Assembly: GCA_049604415.1 (NCBI GenBank)
Contig: JBMYTN010000015.1
Coordinates: 25,380-89,379, forward strand
Reading direction: 5' to 3'
From: JBMYTN01 sp049604415
GTDB lineage: Bacteria > Pseudomonadota > Alphaproteobacteria > Rhodospirillales > Rhodospirillaceae
DNA: 64,000 bases
Shown here piece by piece: positions 33,743 through 42,872 of the stretch; position 1 is the stretch's first letter; every line of letters begins with the position of its first letter. A program made the position numbers and the translations under genes. The notes beneath the pieces are model-generated. The model was given only the letters and a program-made list of their open reading frames with translations. It searched no databases and had not been told where the DNA came from.

Positions 33743-34999
33743 ATGCACCTTCAAGATCTGAAAAGTAAATCTCCCGCTGACCTATTGGCATTTGCTGAGG
33801 AGTTGGAGATCGAGAACGCCAGCAATCTGCGCAAACAGGACATGATGTTTGCGATCCTGAAACAGTTGGCGGAAAACGACACGGCGATTTACGGCGCCGG
33901 GGTGTTGGAAATCCTGCAAGACGGGTTTGGGTTCTTACGGTCGCCGGAAGCGAATTATCTGCCGGGTCCCGATGACATCTATGTTTCTCCGAGCCAAATT
34001 CGGCGTTTTGGGTTGCGCACCGGGGACACGGTGGAAGGTCAGATCCGCAGCCCGAAGGATGGGGAGCGTTATTTCGCTCTGCTGAAGGTCAACAACATCA
34101 ATTTCGAAGCCCCGGAATCCGTGCGGCATCGGATCAATTTCGACAATCTGACCCCGCTCTATCCCGATGAGCGGTTGCAGTTGGAAGTCGAAGACCCGAC
34201 CCGGAAAGAATTCACCACCCGGGTGATTGATGTGGTGACGCCGCTCGGCAAAGGGCAGCGCGGATTGATCGTGGCTCCGCCGCGCACCGGTAAAACGGTG
34301 ATGTTGCAGAACATCGCCCATGCCATTTCCGCCAACAATCCGGAAGTCTACTTGATCGTGTTGCTGATCGATGAACGTCCGGAAGAAGTGACCGATATGG
34401 CGCGGTCAGTGAATGGCGAAGTGGTCAGCTCGACCTTTGATGAACCCGCCGCCCGCCATGTCCAAGTGGCGGAAATGGTGATCGAAAAGGCCAAGCGCCT
34501 GGTGGAGCATAAGCGCGATGTGGTGATCCTGTTGGATTCCATCACCCGCCTGGCCCGGGCCTATAACACCGTGGTGCCGAGCTCCGGCAAGGTGTTGACC
34601 GGTGGTGTGGATGCCAACGCCTTGCAGCGGCCGAAGCGGTTTTTTGGCGCCGCTCGGAACATTGAGGAGGGTGGCTCCCTGACCATCATCGCCACCGCCC
34701 TGATCGAAACCGGATCGCGGATGGATGAAGTGATCTTTGAAGAGTTCAAGGGCACCGGTAACTCTGAAATCATCCTCGACCGCAAGCTGGCGGATCGGCG
34801 GATCTTCCCGGCCATCGACATCACCCGGTCCGGTACCCGGAAGGAAGAGCTGTTGGTGCGCAAGGATGTGCTGTCGCGGATGTGGATGCTGCGCCGGATC
34901 ATCATGCCGCAGGGCACCCAGGAAGGCATGGAGTTCTTGATCAGCAAGCTGAAAGAGACCAAGAACAATGATGATTTCTTCGAAATGATGAACAGTTAG
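33743..34999 (+). CDS. rho: transcription termination factor Rho
   Basis: Rho is the hexameric RNA helicase that ends transcription. The 418-residue protein has the N-terminal SAP-like helix and OSB cold-shock domain (GVLEILQDGFGFLRSPEANYLPGPDDIYVS), the Walker A PPRTGKTVMLQ near 178, VLLIDERPEEVTDM, the Q loop DSITRLARAYN and the R loop GGSLTIIATALIETGSRMDEVIFEEFKGTGN. It has a 272-bp leader; Rho is often autoregulated, but I see no clear element there. A strong terminator follows. Confidence 0.98.
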   Translation: MHLQDLKSKSPADLLAFAEELEIENASNLRKQDMMFAILKQLAENDTAIYGAGVLEILQDGFGFLRSPEANYLPGPDDIYVSPSQIRRFGLRTGDTVEGQIRSPKDGERYFALLKVNNINFEAPESVRHRINFDNLTPLYPDERLQLEVEDPTRKEFTTRVIDVVTPLGKGQRGLIVAPPRTGKTVMLQNIAHAISANNPEVYLIVLLIDERPEEVTDMARSVNGEVVSSTFDEPAARHVQVAEMVIEKAKRLVEHKRDVVILLDSITRLARAYNTVVPSSGKVLTGGVDANALQRPKRFFGAARNIEEGGSLTIIATALIETGSRMDEVIFEEFKGTGNSEIILDRKLADRRIFPAIDITRSGTRKEELLVRKDVLSRMWMLRRIIMPQGTQEGMEFLISKLKETKNNDDFFEMMNS

Positions 35000-35043
35000 A
35001 TCAGGTCCGGAGACCTCTTAGCGGCTTTTGAGCTGGCCGCTGG

Positions 35044-35059
35044 GGTTTCACGTGAAACC
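35044..35059. promoter_or_regulatory. parS: parS site 1 (perfect core)
   Basis: GGTTTCACGTGAAACC is a perfect 16-bp palindrome with the complete parS core TTTCACGTGAAA. It lies just after rho and before its terminator. ParB would load here. Confidence 0.9.
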
Positions 35060-35066
35060 AGAGTGC

Positions 35067-35110
35067 AAAAAGCCCCACCGGTGTTGGCCTAACCGGTGGG
35101 GCTTTGTGCT
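35067..35110 (+). terminator. strong intrinsic terminator after rho
   Basis: AGCCCCACCGGT pairs with ACCGGTGGGGCT around a nine-base loop, with A runs on the left and T residues on the right. It can work in both directions, serving rho and the convergent quinone oxidoreductase gene. Confidence 0.88.
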
Positions 35111-35154
35111 TTTGCGAGATCAGCAAAGCAGAAACGGAGTCTGCTGAAAAAGCT

Positions 35155-36132
35155 CTATCCGATGGTCAAAATGGTCGAGCCCAGGCTTTTGCGGTCTTCG
35201 AGATCAATATGGGCTTGTTTGGCTTCGGCGAGAGGATAAGACGCGCCGATCCGGATCTTCACCGCACCGGAGGTGACGGCGGCAAACAAATCTGCGGAGC
35301 CTGCTTTCAATTCCTCGCGGGTGACAAAATAATGCGCGGTGCTGGGTCGAGTCAGGAACAGGCCCCCCTTCTGGCCCAGCAAGGCCGGTGTGATTTCCGG
35401 CACCGGACCGGAGGCATTGCCGAATGTGACCATCATGCCCAAGCGCTGCAAGCAATCCAGCGAGTCCATGAAAGTCCGCGCCCCGACGCCGTCATAAACC
35501 ACCGGCACGCCCTTGCCGTCGGTGATTTCCAGAACCCGGTCCTTAAAAGACTCGGTGCTATAATTGATCACATGGGCGCAGCCATGCTCCTTGGCCAAGG
35601 CGGCTTTTTCGTCGGATCCGACGGTGCCGATCACAGTCGCACCAATGGACGCCAACCACTGGCAGGCGATCAAGCCAACGCCGCCCGCAGCGGCATGGAA
35701 CAGAACCGTCATGCCCGGTTCGACCTTAAAGGTCCGCCGGATCAAATATTGCACGGTGAGGCCCCGGAGCATCATCCCGGCGGCGGCTTCATCGGAAATA
35801 TCGTCCGGCAGCTTGACCAGTTTTTCCGCCGGATAAAGCCGGACTTCCGCATAGCCGCCAAGGGGTCCGCCGCTATAGGCAACGCGATCCCCAACCTGGA
35901 CCGAGCTAACATCGGGTCCAATGGCCTCAACCACACCGGCACCCTCAAGCCCCAATCCGGAGGGCAGCGGAACCGGATACAGACCGGTGCGATGATAGGT
36001 ATCGATGTAATTCACACCGGCCGCTTTTTGCCGCAGGCGGACCTGGCCAGGCCCGGGTTCGCCAACATTGCTGTCAATAAGGGTCAGGCATTCCGGTCCG
36101 CCGGTTTCGGTGATCTGGATGGCTTTGGTCAT
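35155..36132 (-). CDS. NADPH:quinone oxidoreductase (MDR superfamily)
   Basis: This 325-residue protein is a zinc-free medium-chain reductase of the QOR type, which reduces quinones with NADPH. It has AAGVNYIDTYHRTGLYPVPLP, GLEGAGVVEAIG, the nucleotide-binding HAAAGGVGLIACQWL and YDGVGARTFMDSLDCL. Zinc-ligand motifs are absent. The start at 36132 (MTKAIQITETGGPE) is the family start. It converges with rho. Confidence 0.9.
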   Translation of the reverse strand: MTKAIQITETGGPECLTLIDSNVGEPGPGQVRLRQKAAGVNYIDTYHRTGLYPVPLPSGLGLEGAGVVEAIGPDVSSVQVGDRVAYSGGPLGGYAEVRLYPAEKLVKLPDDISDEAAAGMMLRGLTVQYLIRRTFKVEPGMTVLFHAAAGGVGLIACQWLASIGATVIGTVGSDEKAALAKEHGCAHVINYSTESFKDRVLEITDGKGVPVVYDGVGARTFMDSLDCLQRLGMMVTFGNASGPVPEITPALLGQKGGLFLTRPSTAHYFVTREELKAGSADLFAAVTSGAVKIRIGASYPLAEAKQAHIDLEDRKSLGSTILTIG

Positions 36133-36459
36133 GATGTGGGCGCGTCCTTTTGCTTTTGGCTCGCACAGTCCTGGCACGGCATCGCCCAAGACCGGAGAGA
36201 GAGGCTATTTTGGTGGGGTGGATATGGGGAGGACGGGCTGTGCCTGCGAGAGGCTGGCAGACAGACCGGATCCCGGAGGCCAGAGACCCCCTGAAAAAGG
36301 AAGTTTTGCCGATCAATTGACCCTGGAGAAAGGACTTGGAAAGACTGATCTGCTATTCAGAACACCAGAGGGGAGAGACCCACCCAAAAGGGGGGTGATC
36401 CATACCCGGAACGCATCCGCCCTTTGTGGCGCCCCGATTGGGTTGGGAGGACCTGTCCA
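36133..36459. other. divergent intergenic region, no recognised element
   Basis: This 327-base gap lies between the quinone oxidoreductase gene and the DUF6489-like gene, which diverge. I see a GGGAGG ribosome site for the latter but no convincing promoter hexamers, repeats or RNA structure. Confidence 0.5.
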
Positions 36460-36756
36460 ATGAAAATTCGTGTCGATGTGGATTGTACCCCGGAAGAAGC
36501 CCGGGCTTTTCTGGGCTTGCCGGATGTGAAACCGCTGCAAAACGCCATGATGGACCAGATGCAGCAACGCATCAGCGCCAATATGTCGGCGATGGATCCA
36601 GAGGCTCTGCTGAAATCCTGGTTCCCGGCGCAAGGGGCCAATTTGGGGGCGGTCCAGGATTTGTTTTGGTCGCAGTTTTCCAAAAGCGTCAGTGCCATGG
36701 GCAGTGCCTCGCCGATGACCACGACTGAGGATGATGAGCCCAAGGACGAGCGCTAA
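36460..36756 (+). CDS. small conserved protein (DUF6489-like)
   Basis: This 98-residue soluble protein starts MKIRVDVDCTPEEARAFLGLPDV, a conserved opening I associate with the alphaproteobacterial DUF6489 family. A helical middle and an acidic C-terminus (TTTEDDEPKDER) follow. The ATG has GGGAGG nine bases upstream. It stands upstream of mnmE. The sequence has phasin-like character (helical, QNAMMDQMQQR), but no function is established and I do not assign one. Confidence 0.75.
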   Translation: MKIRVDVDCTPEEARAFLGLPDVKPLQNAMMDQMQQRISANMSAMDPEALLKSWFPAQGANLGAVQDLFWSQFSKSVSAMGSASPMTTTEDDEPKDER

Positions 36757-37002
36757 CTCAGTAGCTCTCCGGTTCTAGGGTCCCACCTGTGTATGGTGCA
36801 AAGTATCTTGCTCTAAGCCGAGATCGCTCCGCTAGCCACCGAACAACCACCGGACGCCATCCAATAGGGGATGGGCCATGAACCTATGTGGACCCCTTGC
36901 AAGAGCGGTTCTGAGACCAGACATCGGGTGTTCCTTAGGAAACCACTAGAATTTTTTAAAGGTCCCCATAGTGGACCGAGCCCGAGAGACAAAAGCCGGA
37001 CC

Positions 37003-38370
37003 ATGAGCACCGATACAATCTTTGCGCCAGCGACCGCGCCAGGTCGGTCGGGCGTGGCGGTGTTTCGGCTGTCCGGTCCCCAAGCCCTGGCGGCGGTGCA
37101 AGCTCTGTCTGGTCGGCAGACCTTTCCAGCCCGCAAAGCCCTGCGTGTTGTTTTATCTGATCCGCAAACCCAGACCCCGCTGGATGATGGTTTGGCGATC
37201 TTTTTTCCCGCGCCGCGCAGTTTCACCGGTGAAGATGTGGTCGAGCTGCATATCCATGGCGGGCACGCCACCCAAAGCGCGATTCACAAGGCCTTGGTCA
37301 CCTGTCCCGGATTGCGCCTGGCGGAGCCAGGGGCGTTTACCAAGCGGGGCTATCTCAATGGCAAAATGGATCTGGCCCAGGTGGAGGCCTTGGCGGATCT
37401 TGTCGCCGCAGAAACGGAGCAACAACGGCTTCAAGCGTTGGAGGCCTCAAAAGGGGCGTTGGGTCAATCCTGTCGACACTGGCGGGATCGCTTGGCGCGC
37501 GGCTACGCCCATCTCTGTGCGGTGATTGACTTCCCCGATGAGGATTTGCCCGACCATATTGAGGCGCAGCTGCGGACGGATATTCAAACCCTCTGTGCAG
37601 AGATCGAGTCGGGGCTCAAGGCAGCGGGGCGGACCGAACGGATCAGATCGGGGGTGACCGTCGCCATTGTTGGACCGCCCAATGCGGGGAAATCCAGCCT
37701 GCTAAACCATTTGGCCGGGCGCAATGCGGCCATTGTGTCTGATTTGCCGGGAACGACCCGTGATGTGATCGAGATCCGCTTGGACATTGACGGATATCCG
37801 GTATTGATATGGGACACTGCGGGGGTGCGCGAGGGTGGCGACCAGGTCGAACAGGAGGGCATCCGCCGCGCCCGGGAGCGCGCGGAGAACGCTGACCTGG
37901 TCATCGTCTGTTTGGATGGGCACCGATCGATGCCAGCGGACTTTGATCCTTTTGTGGGTTTGGCCGGAAGCCAGGGACTGTTGGTTCTGACCAAGGCGGA
38001 TTTGGGGCTCCAGCCGGGCTGGTCCGCAGGGCCTGATGGGGGTTTGCGCTCGTCCGGGGTTGAAACCCTCGGCCTCTCGGTCGTAACGGAACAGGGCCTG
38101 GACGCGTTTCAGGATCTGTTGGCGCAGAAGATTCAAGCTGTTGTAGGGGCTGGGGCCAGCATACCAGATCTTGTGGTCACCCGGGAGCGACAGCGGATTG
38201 CTTTGGAAGAGGCTCTTGCTGCGTTGCAACAAAGCCAGGCGGCTCTGAGTTGGGATTTCATGGCAGAAGATTTGCGCATGGCCATGGACGCTCTTGGGGA
38301 GATCAGCGGCGCAGTGAGCACCGATGATGTGCTGGACATCATTTTTCGGGACTTCTGCATCGGAAAATAG
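37003..38370 (+). CDS. mnmE: tRNA modification GTPase MnmE
   Basis: MnmE with MnmG makes the (carboxymethyl)aminomethyl group on U34 of certain tRNAs. The 455-residue product has the N-terminal THF-binding domain (ATAPGRSGVAVFRLSG), helical regions, and an inserted G domain: G1 GPPNAGKSSLLN near 219, G2 PGTTRD, G3 DTAG and G4 TKAD. It ends FCIGK with the catalytic Cys. The start at 37003 is the family ATG; the longer frame adds 44 unrelated residues. mnmG follows. Confidence 0.97.
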   Translation: MSTDTIFAPATAPGRSGVAVFRLSGPQALAAVQALSGRQTFPARKALRVVLSDPQTQTPLDDGLAIFFPAPRSFTGEDVVELHIHGGHATQSAIHKALVTCPGLRLAEPGAFTKRGYLNGKMDLAQVEALADLVAAETEQQRLQALEASKGALGQSCRHWRDRLARGYAHLCAVIDFPDEDLPDHIEAQLRTDIQTLCAEIESGLKAAGRTERIRSGVTVAIVGPPNAGKSSLLNHLAGRNAAIVSDLPGTTRDVIEIRLDIDGYPVLIWDTAGVREGGDQVEQEGIRRARERAENADLVIVCLDGHRSMPADFDPFVGLAGSQGLLVLTKADLGLQPGWSAGPDGGLRSSGVETLGLSVVTEQGLDAFQDLLAQKIQAVVGAGASIPDLVVTRERQRIALEEALAALQQSQAALSWDFMAEDLRMAMDALGEISGAVSTDDVLDIIFRDFCIGK

Positions 38371-38471
38371 AGTGACGCAGCGTGGAAAGCGCTGCTGCCT
38401 TTAATCGGACCTTAGCGTGCCATCAGGTCGGTTGCTCTGATCGGCGCGGATCGTTGGAAAGTGGATCTGTC

Positions 38472-40334
38472 ATGCTGGACTATGATGTCATTGTCGTCGG
38501 TGGAGGCCATGCCGGAACGGAAGCGGCCGGCGCAGCGGCACGCATGGGGGCCAAGACGGCCCTTGTGACCCATCGGCTGGACCGCATTGGCGAAATGTCC
38601 TGCAATCCGGCTATTGGTGGATTGGCGAAAGGCCATTTGGTCCGGGAGATCGATGCCCTGGACGGCATTATGGCTCGGGCCATTGATCAGGGCGGGATTC
38701 AGTTTCGCATGCTCAACGCCTCCAAGGGACCGGCGGTCCAAGGACCTCGCGCCCAGGCCGATCGGGTGCTGTACCGGCAGGCCGTTCAGCGGCTGATCCG
38801 AGAGCAGGATAATTTGACCCTTATTGAGGCCGCCGTCGAAGATCTGATCCTGTCTGCCGAAGACCACGTTGAAGGGGTGATCCTTGGCGATGGCCGACGC
38901 CTGCGGGCTGGAGCGGTGGTGCTGACCACGGGGACCTTCCTCAATGGCATGATCCACAGGGGGCATGAGCGGGAGGCCGCAGGGCGGGTCGGGGATCCCC
39001 CAGCTGTGGGATTGGCGGCAACCCTAAAGCGCCTCGATTTCCCGGTTGGCCGGTTGAAGACCGGGACGCCGCCGCGTTTGGATGGTCGGACCATCGCTTG
39101 GCAGGGGCTCCAGGAGCAAAAGGGCGACAGCCCACCGCCGCCCTTCAGCACCATGACCGACGCAATCACCACGCCGCAAATCTCTTGCTATATCACTCAC
39201 ACCACCCCGGACAGCCATGCGGTGATCCAAACCAATCTGAAGCGCTCGGCCCTCTATGGCGGGGCCATCACCGGGGTTGGGCCGCGCTATTGCCCGAGCA
39301 TTGAGGACAAGGTGGTCCGCTTTGAGGAAAAATCCTCGCACCAGATTTTCCTGGAGCCGGAAGGTTTGGAGGATCACACGGTCTATCCCAATGGCATTTC
39401 CACCTCCATGCCGGCGGACATTCAATTGGCCTTCCTGTCCACCATCCCCGGCCTTGAACAGGCGGTGATGCTGCAGGCGGGCTATGCCATTGAATATGAC
39501 TATGTCGATCCCCGGGCGCTGACTCACAGTCTGGAAACCAAGGCGGTGTCCGGATTGTTTTTCGCGGGTCAGATCAATGGCACCACCGGCTATGAGGAGG
39601 CCGGGGGCCAGGGGCTTTTGGCCGGGGTCAACGCAGCCCTCCGGGCCGGGGGTGGCGTGCCCGACTTTGTCATTGACCGGGCAGAGGGCTATCTGGGTGT
39701 GATGGTGGACGACTTGGTGACCTTGGGCACCAGCGAGCCCTATCGGATGTTCACCAGCCGGGCGGAATACCGCTTGTTGCTGCGCGCTGACAATGCGGAT
39801 CAGCGTTTGACACCCCGTGGACTCGCAATAGGCTGCGTTTCGGCTGATCGCAAGGCAGCGTTTCACATGAAACAATCCGCGCTGGAGGTGGCGAAGGGTC
39901 ACTTGACGGCGACCGCTCTGACCCCGCCGGAATTGGCGTCGAAGGGGATTGTGGTCAATGCGGATGGACGCCGTCGGTCCCTGTACGACCTGTTGGCCCG
40001 TCCAGAGATTTCCGTGACCTGGGTCAAGCAGTTTGATGCGACGACGGCGCAGATCTCCAATGATGTCCTGGAGCAGCTTCGGATCGAATCTCTGTATCAG
40101 GGTTATCTCGATCGAATGGACAAAGATGTCCAGGCCTATCGCAAAGAAGAAGCCTTGGTGCTGGAAGACAGCATTGATTATCGCGCCATTGGCGGGCTGT
40201 CCCAGGAGCTGTGCCAAAAACTGAGCACCGTTCGACCGAAAACCTTGGGGCAGGCCGGTCGAATCCCTGGAATGACCCCGGCGGCGCTAACGGCGCTGCT
40301 GCGCTATGTGAAAAAGGCCAAAGCCGTCGCATAA
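38472..40334 (+). CDS. mnmG: tRNA modification FAD enzyme MnmG (GidA)
   Basis: MnmG is the FAD/NADH partner of MnmE. The 620-residue protein starts MLDYDVIVVGGGHAGTEAA with the dinucleotide-binding GGGHAG, then the active-site region MSCNPAIGGLAKGHLVREIDALDG. PRYCPSIEDKVVRF, GLFFAGQINGTTGYEEAGGQGL and FTSRAEYRLLLR follow. The parS-like site at 39859-39874 falls inside the reading frame without disturbing it. It sits in the mnmE-mnmG-rsmG-parA-parB series. Confidence 0.98.
   Translation: MLDYDVIVVGGGHAGTEAAGAAARMGAKTALVTHRLDRIGEMSCNPAIGGLAKGHLVREIDALDGIMARAIDQGGIQFRMLNASKGPAVQGPRAQADRVLYRQAVQRLIREQDNLTLIEAAVEDLILSAEDHVEGVILGDGRRLRAGAVVLTTGTFLNGMIHRGHEREAAGRVGDPPAVGLAATLKRLDFPVGRLKTGTPPRLDGRTIAWQGLQEQKGDSPPPPFSTMTDAITTPQISCYITHTTPDSHAVIQTNLKRSALYGGAITGVGPRYCPSIEDKVVRFEEKSSHQIFLEPEGLEDHTVYPNGISTSMPADIQLAFLSTIPGLEQAVMLQAGYAIEYDYVDPRALTHSLETKAVSGLFFAGQINGTTGYEEAGGQGLLAGVNAALRAGGGVPDFVIDRAEGYLGVMVDDLVTLGTSEPYRMFTSRAEYRLLLRADNADQRLTPRGLAIGCVSADRKAAFHMKQSALEVAKGHLTATALTPPELASKGIVVNADGRRRSLYDLLARPEISVTWVKQFDATTAQISNDVLEQLRIESLYQGYLDRMDKDVQAYRKEEALVLEDSIDYRAIGGLSQELCQKLSTVRPKTLGQAGRIPGMTPAALTALLRYVKKAKAVA
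39859..39874. promoter_or_regulatory. parS: parS-like site 2, inside mnmG
   Basis: CGTTTCACATGAAACA differs from TGTTTCACGTGAAACA at the first base and at one central base. It lies in the mnmG coding sequence, where it encodes part of FHMKQS. Confidence 0.7.
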
Positions 40335-40344
40335 GGACGCTTCT

Positions 40345-40980
40345 ATGGTGATGTCTGCGGGCGAGATGCAGCGGATCACCGGTGTTTCACATGAAACATT
40401 GGGCCGCCTGGAGGCTTATCTCGACCTTTTGGTCCGATGGCAGAGGCGAATCAATCTCGTTGGCCCAAAGACCCTCGGCGATCCTTGGCGGCGCCATTTC
40501 CTCGATTCGGCCCAACTGATTCCGCATTTGAGCCCGCAATCCGGTATTGCCGTGGATATCGGGTCCGGGGCCGGTTTTCCGGGCCTTGTGCTGGCGCTGT
40601 GCTGCCCCGATTTGACGGTTCATCTCTTCGAGTCGGACGGCAGAAAAGCAGCGTTTTTGCGCGAAGCGGCACGGGTGACAGAGACCAATGTCACCATTCA
40701 CAATGCCCGGGCCGAATCAATCGCCCCCTTCGCGGCAAGTTTTATCACCGCGCGGGCTTTTGCGCCGTTGCCAAAACTCCTTGATCTTGCTTGGTCCTTT
40801 GTCGGTCCGGAGACCAAGTTCTGTTTGCTCAAGGGACAATCTGTTGATGATGAGTTGACCGATTCACACAAGATATGGATGATGCACACAGAGAAGCATC
40901 CAAGCTTGTCCGATTCAGCGGGATGCATCCTCATTTTAGGAGATGTGCATCGTGACACCAAACCCCCTGTCCATCGCTGA
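40345..40980 (+). CDS. rsmG: 16S rRNA (guanine-N7) methyltransferase RsmG (GidB)
   Basis: RsmG methylates G527 of 16S rRNA; loss gives low-level streptomycin resistance in several bacteria. The 211-residue protein has WQRRINLVG, HFLDSAQL, the SAM loop AVDIGSGAGFPGLVLAL and ITARAFAPLPKLL. Its 3' end overlaps the start of parA by about 29 bases. A parS-like site lies near the start of its coding sequence. Confidence 0.95.
   Translation: MVMSAGEMQRITGVSHETLGRLEAYLDLLVRWQRRINLVGPKTLGDPWRRHFLDSAQLIPHLSPQSGIAVDIGSGAGFPGLVLALCCPDLTVHLFESDGRKAAFLREAARVTETNVTIHNARAESIAPFAASFITARAFAPLPKLLDLAWSFVGPETKFCLLKGQSVDDELTDSHKIWMMHTEKHPSLSDSAGCILILGDVHRDTKPPVHR
40383..40398. promoter_or_regulatory. parS: parS-like site 3, inside rsmG
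   Basis: TGTTTCACATGAAACA differs from consensus parS at one central base. It lies 38 bases into rsmG, encoding VSHET. Confidence 0.75.
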
Positions 40981-41758
40981 TAACCCCCGTATTTTTGCCA
41001 TCGCCAACCAAAAAGGCGGAGTCGGCAAAACCACCACGGCCATCAACCTCGGCACGGCCCTGGCGGCGACCAAAAAGTCTGTTTTGATCATTGATATGGA
41101 TCCCCAGGGCAATGCCTCAACCGGCTTGGGTCAGGCGCCTGCAGGTCGCCAGGTGACCACCTATGAGGTGTTGATGGGCGATGCCCCGATCACCGAAGCC
41201 ATCACCACAACGGACATTGACGGTCTGTCTTTGGTCAGCGCCGGGGTCGATCTGGCTGGGGCAGAAGTGGAGCTGGTCCATGAGGAACAGCGCGAATATC
41301 GCCTGAAAGCAGCTTTGTCTAAGGGCTTGGAGTCCTTTGATTATATCATCATCGACTGCCCGCCCGCCTTGGGGCTGCTGACCATCAATGCGCTGGTCGC
41401 AGCCAGTCGGGTGATGGTGCCGCTGCAATGTGAGTTTTTTGCCCTGGAGGGCATCAGTCACTTGGTGCGGACCATTGATCGGGTCCGCAAGGCCTTCAAT
41501 CCGGCCCTGGATATTCAGGGTATTGTGCTGACCATGTTCGATCGCCGCAATAATTTGTCCGACCTGGTGGCGGCGGATGTGCGTGATTTCTTCGGCTCGA
41601 AGGTTTACAAAACGGTGATCCCGCGCAATGTTCGGGTTTCGGAAGCACCGTCCCATGGTAAGCCGGTGCTGCTCTATGACTTAAAATGTGCCGGATCCCA
41701 GGCCTATTTGCATTTGGCCGGTGAGGTGATCCAGCGTGAAGGGGGTCTTGCAGCCTAA
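40952..41758 (+). CDS. parA: chromosome partition ATPase ParA (Soj)
   Basis: ParA is the Walker-type ATPase that moves ParB-parS complexes. The product (268 residues) has the deviant Walker A IANQKGGVGKTT near residues 17-28, the DMDPQGNAS switch, IIDCPPALG and VLTMFDRRNNLS. GTG 40952 is preferred because AGGAG ends nine bases upstream; ATG 40943 lies directly next to that Shine-Dalgarno. The frame begins inside rsmG, and the stop overlaps the parB ATG by one base. Confidence 0.95.
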   Translation: MTPNPLSIADNPRIFAIANQKGGVGKTTTAINLGTALAATKKSVLIIDMDPQGNASTGLGQAPAGRQVTTYEVLMGDAPITEAITTTDIDGLSLVSAGVDLAGAEVELVHEEQREYRLKAALSKGLESFDYIIIDCPPALGLLTINALVAASRVMVPLQCEFFALEGISHLVRTIDRVRKAFNPALDIQGIVLTMFDRRNNLSDLVAADVRDFFGSKVYKTVIPRNVRVSEAPSHGKPVLLYDLKCAGSQAYLHLAGEVIQREGGLAA

Positions 41759-42738
41759 TGAGCGAGGAACCAGCCTATCGCCGTCGCCGCCTCGGACGGG
41801 GCCTCTCCGCCCTGTTGGGGGAAGATCCTGAGGAGCAAACTGCTGCTCCCATGGAGGCTATGACCGAGGATCCGTCGGCCCCTCCGCGCCAAATCGCGGT
41901 CTCCAGCCTGCAGCCCAATCCCTATCAGCCGCGCCGGGAATTTAATCCCGAAGCGATGGAGGAGCTGACCGACAGCATCCGTCGCAATGGGGTGTTGCAG
42001 CCGATTCTGGTTCGGCCCAACCCGCATGTGCCGGGTGCCTATCAGATCATCGCCGGGGAACGGCGGTGGCGGGCGGCCCAAGAGGCCCAGCTGCATGAGG
42101 TTCCGATTGTCATTCGGGATCTGACCGACCGGGATGCGTTGGAAATCGCCCTGGTGGAGAACCTGCAGCGTCAGGATTTGACGCCGCTGGAAGAGGGCGA
42201 AGGCTATCGCAAACTGATGGACGAGTTTTCCCACACCCAGGAAGACCTCGCCACAGTGGTTGGCAAAAGCCGCAGTCACATTGCCAACACCCTGCGTTTG
42301 TTGCAGTTGCCCGACGAAGTGAAGGAAATGCTGACCAAAAAGCTGATCACGGCGGGCCATGCCCGGGCGCTGTTGACCAGCGGTGATCCGGTTTCCATGG
42401 CCGAACAGGTTGTGATCCGGGGCTTAAATGTCAGACAAACCGAAAAGCTGGTGCAGGAAGCTGCCAATGACAGCGGCGATGAGCCGTCTGGCAAGCGTCG
42501 GAAATCCAAGGGGGATGGGCCGACCAAGGATGCGGACACCCTGGCCTTGGAGCGCGATGTCTCCAACGCCTTGGGTCTAACGGTCTCCATCGACTTCAAG
42601 GGTCGCGGCGGCACCATGACCATCGCCTATGAGTCCTTGGCCCAGCTCGACGATATCGTCAACCGCCTGACCCGGACGCCGACGGTTGGCGCCGGGCGGG
42701 ACTCGGTGGATGGCTTGGTCAGCGTCAGCGACTTTTAG
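41758..42738 (+). CDS. parB: chromosome partition protein ParB (Spo0J)
   Basis: ParB binds parS and spreads as a CTP-dependent clamp. The 326-residue protein starts with an N-terminal arm RRRLGRGLSALLGEDP, contains the CTP-binding motifs IIAGERRWRAAQ and ALVENLQRQDLTPLEEGEGY, a helix-turn-helix (QEDLATVVGKSRSHIANTLRLLQLP) for parS recognition, and a C-terminal dimerisation domain. It is translationally coupled to parA. A terminator and a parS-like site follow. Confidence 0.96.
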   Translation: MSEEPAYRRRRLGRGLSALLGEDPEEQTAAPMEAMTEDPSAPPRQIAVSSLQPNPYQPRREFNPEAMEELTDSIRRNGVLQPILVRPNPHVPGAYQIIAGERRWRAAQEAQLHEVPIVIRDLTDRDALEIALVENLQRQDLTPLEEGEGYRKLMDEFSHTQEDLATVVGKSRSHIANTLRLLQLPDEVKEMLTKKLITAGHARALLTSGDPVSMAEQVVIRGLNVRQTEKLVQEAANDSGDEPSGKRRKSKGDGPTKDADTLALERDVSNALGLTVSIDFKGRGGTMTIAYESLAQLDDIVNRLTRTPTVGAGRDSVDGLVSVSDF

Positions 42739-42783
42739 AAAACGTGTTCAGCGCCGGGTGGACGCGGCGTTCCCTCCCCGGAG

Positions 42784-42799
42784 TGTTTCACGGGAAACA
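42784..42799. promoter_or_regulatory. parS: parS-like site 4, after parB
   Basis: TGTTTCACGGGAAACA differs from consensus parS by one central base. It lies between the parB stop and its terminator. Confidence 0.75.
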
Positions 42800-42835
42800 A
42801 TGGCCGACCTTCAGATGAGGGTCGGCCATTTTTCT
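42799..42835 (+). terminator. intrinsic terminator after parB
   Basis: AATGGCCGACC pairs with GGTCGGCCATT around a short loop, then TTTCTTT. It closes the mnmE-parB series and touches the parS-like site. Confidence 0.85.
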
Positions 42836-42872
42836 TTGGGATGGTGAGAGGGGAAATTATTGGGCCGCAGAC

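Noticed and set aside
37221..37236. GTTTCACCGGTGAAGA in mnmE as another parS
   Set aside because: Two extra bases lie between the half-sites and the right arm is incomplete, so it does not match the parS core.
39024..40217. A 397-codon minus-strand frame opposite mnmG
   Set aside because: mnmG is unmistakable in sense; the antisense frame has no motif.
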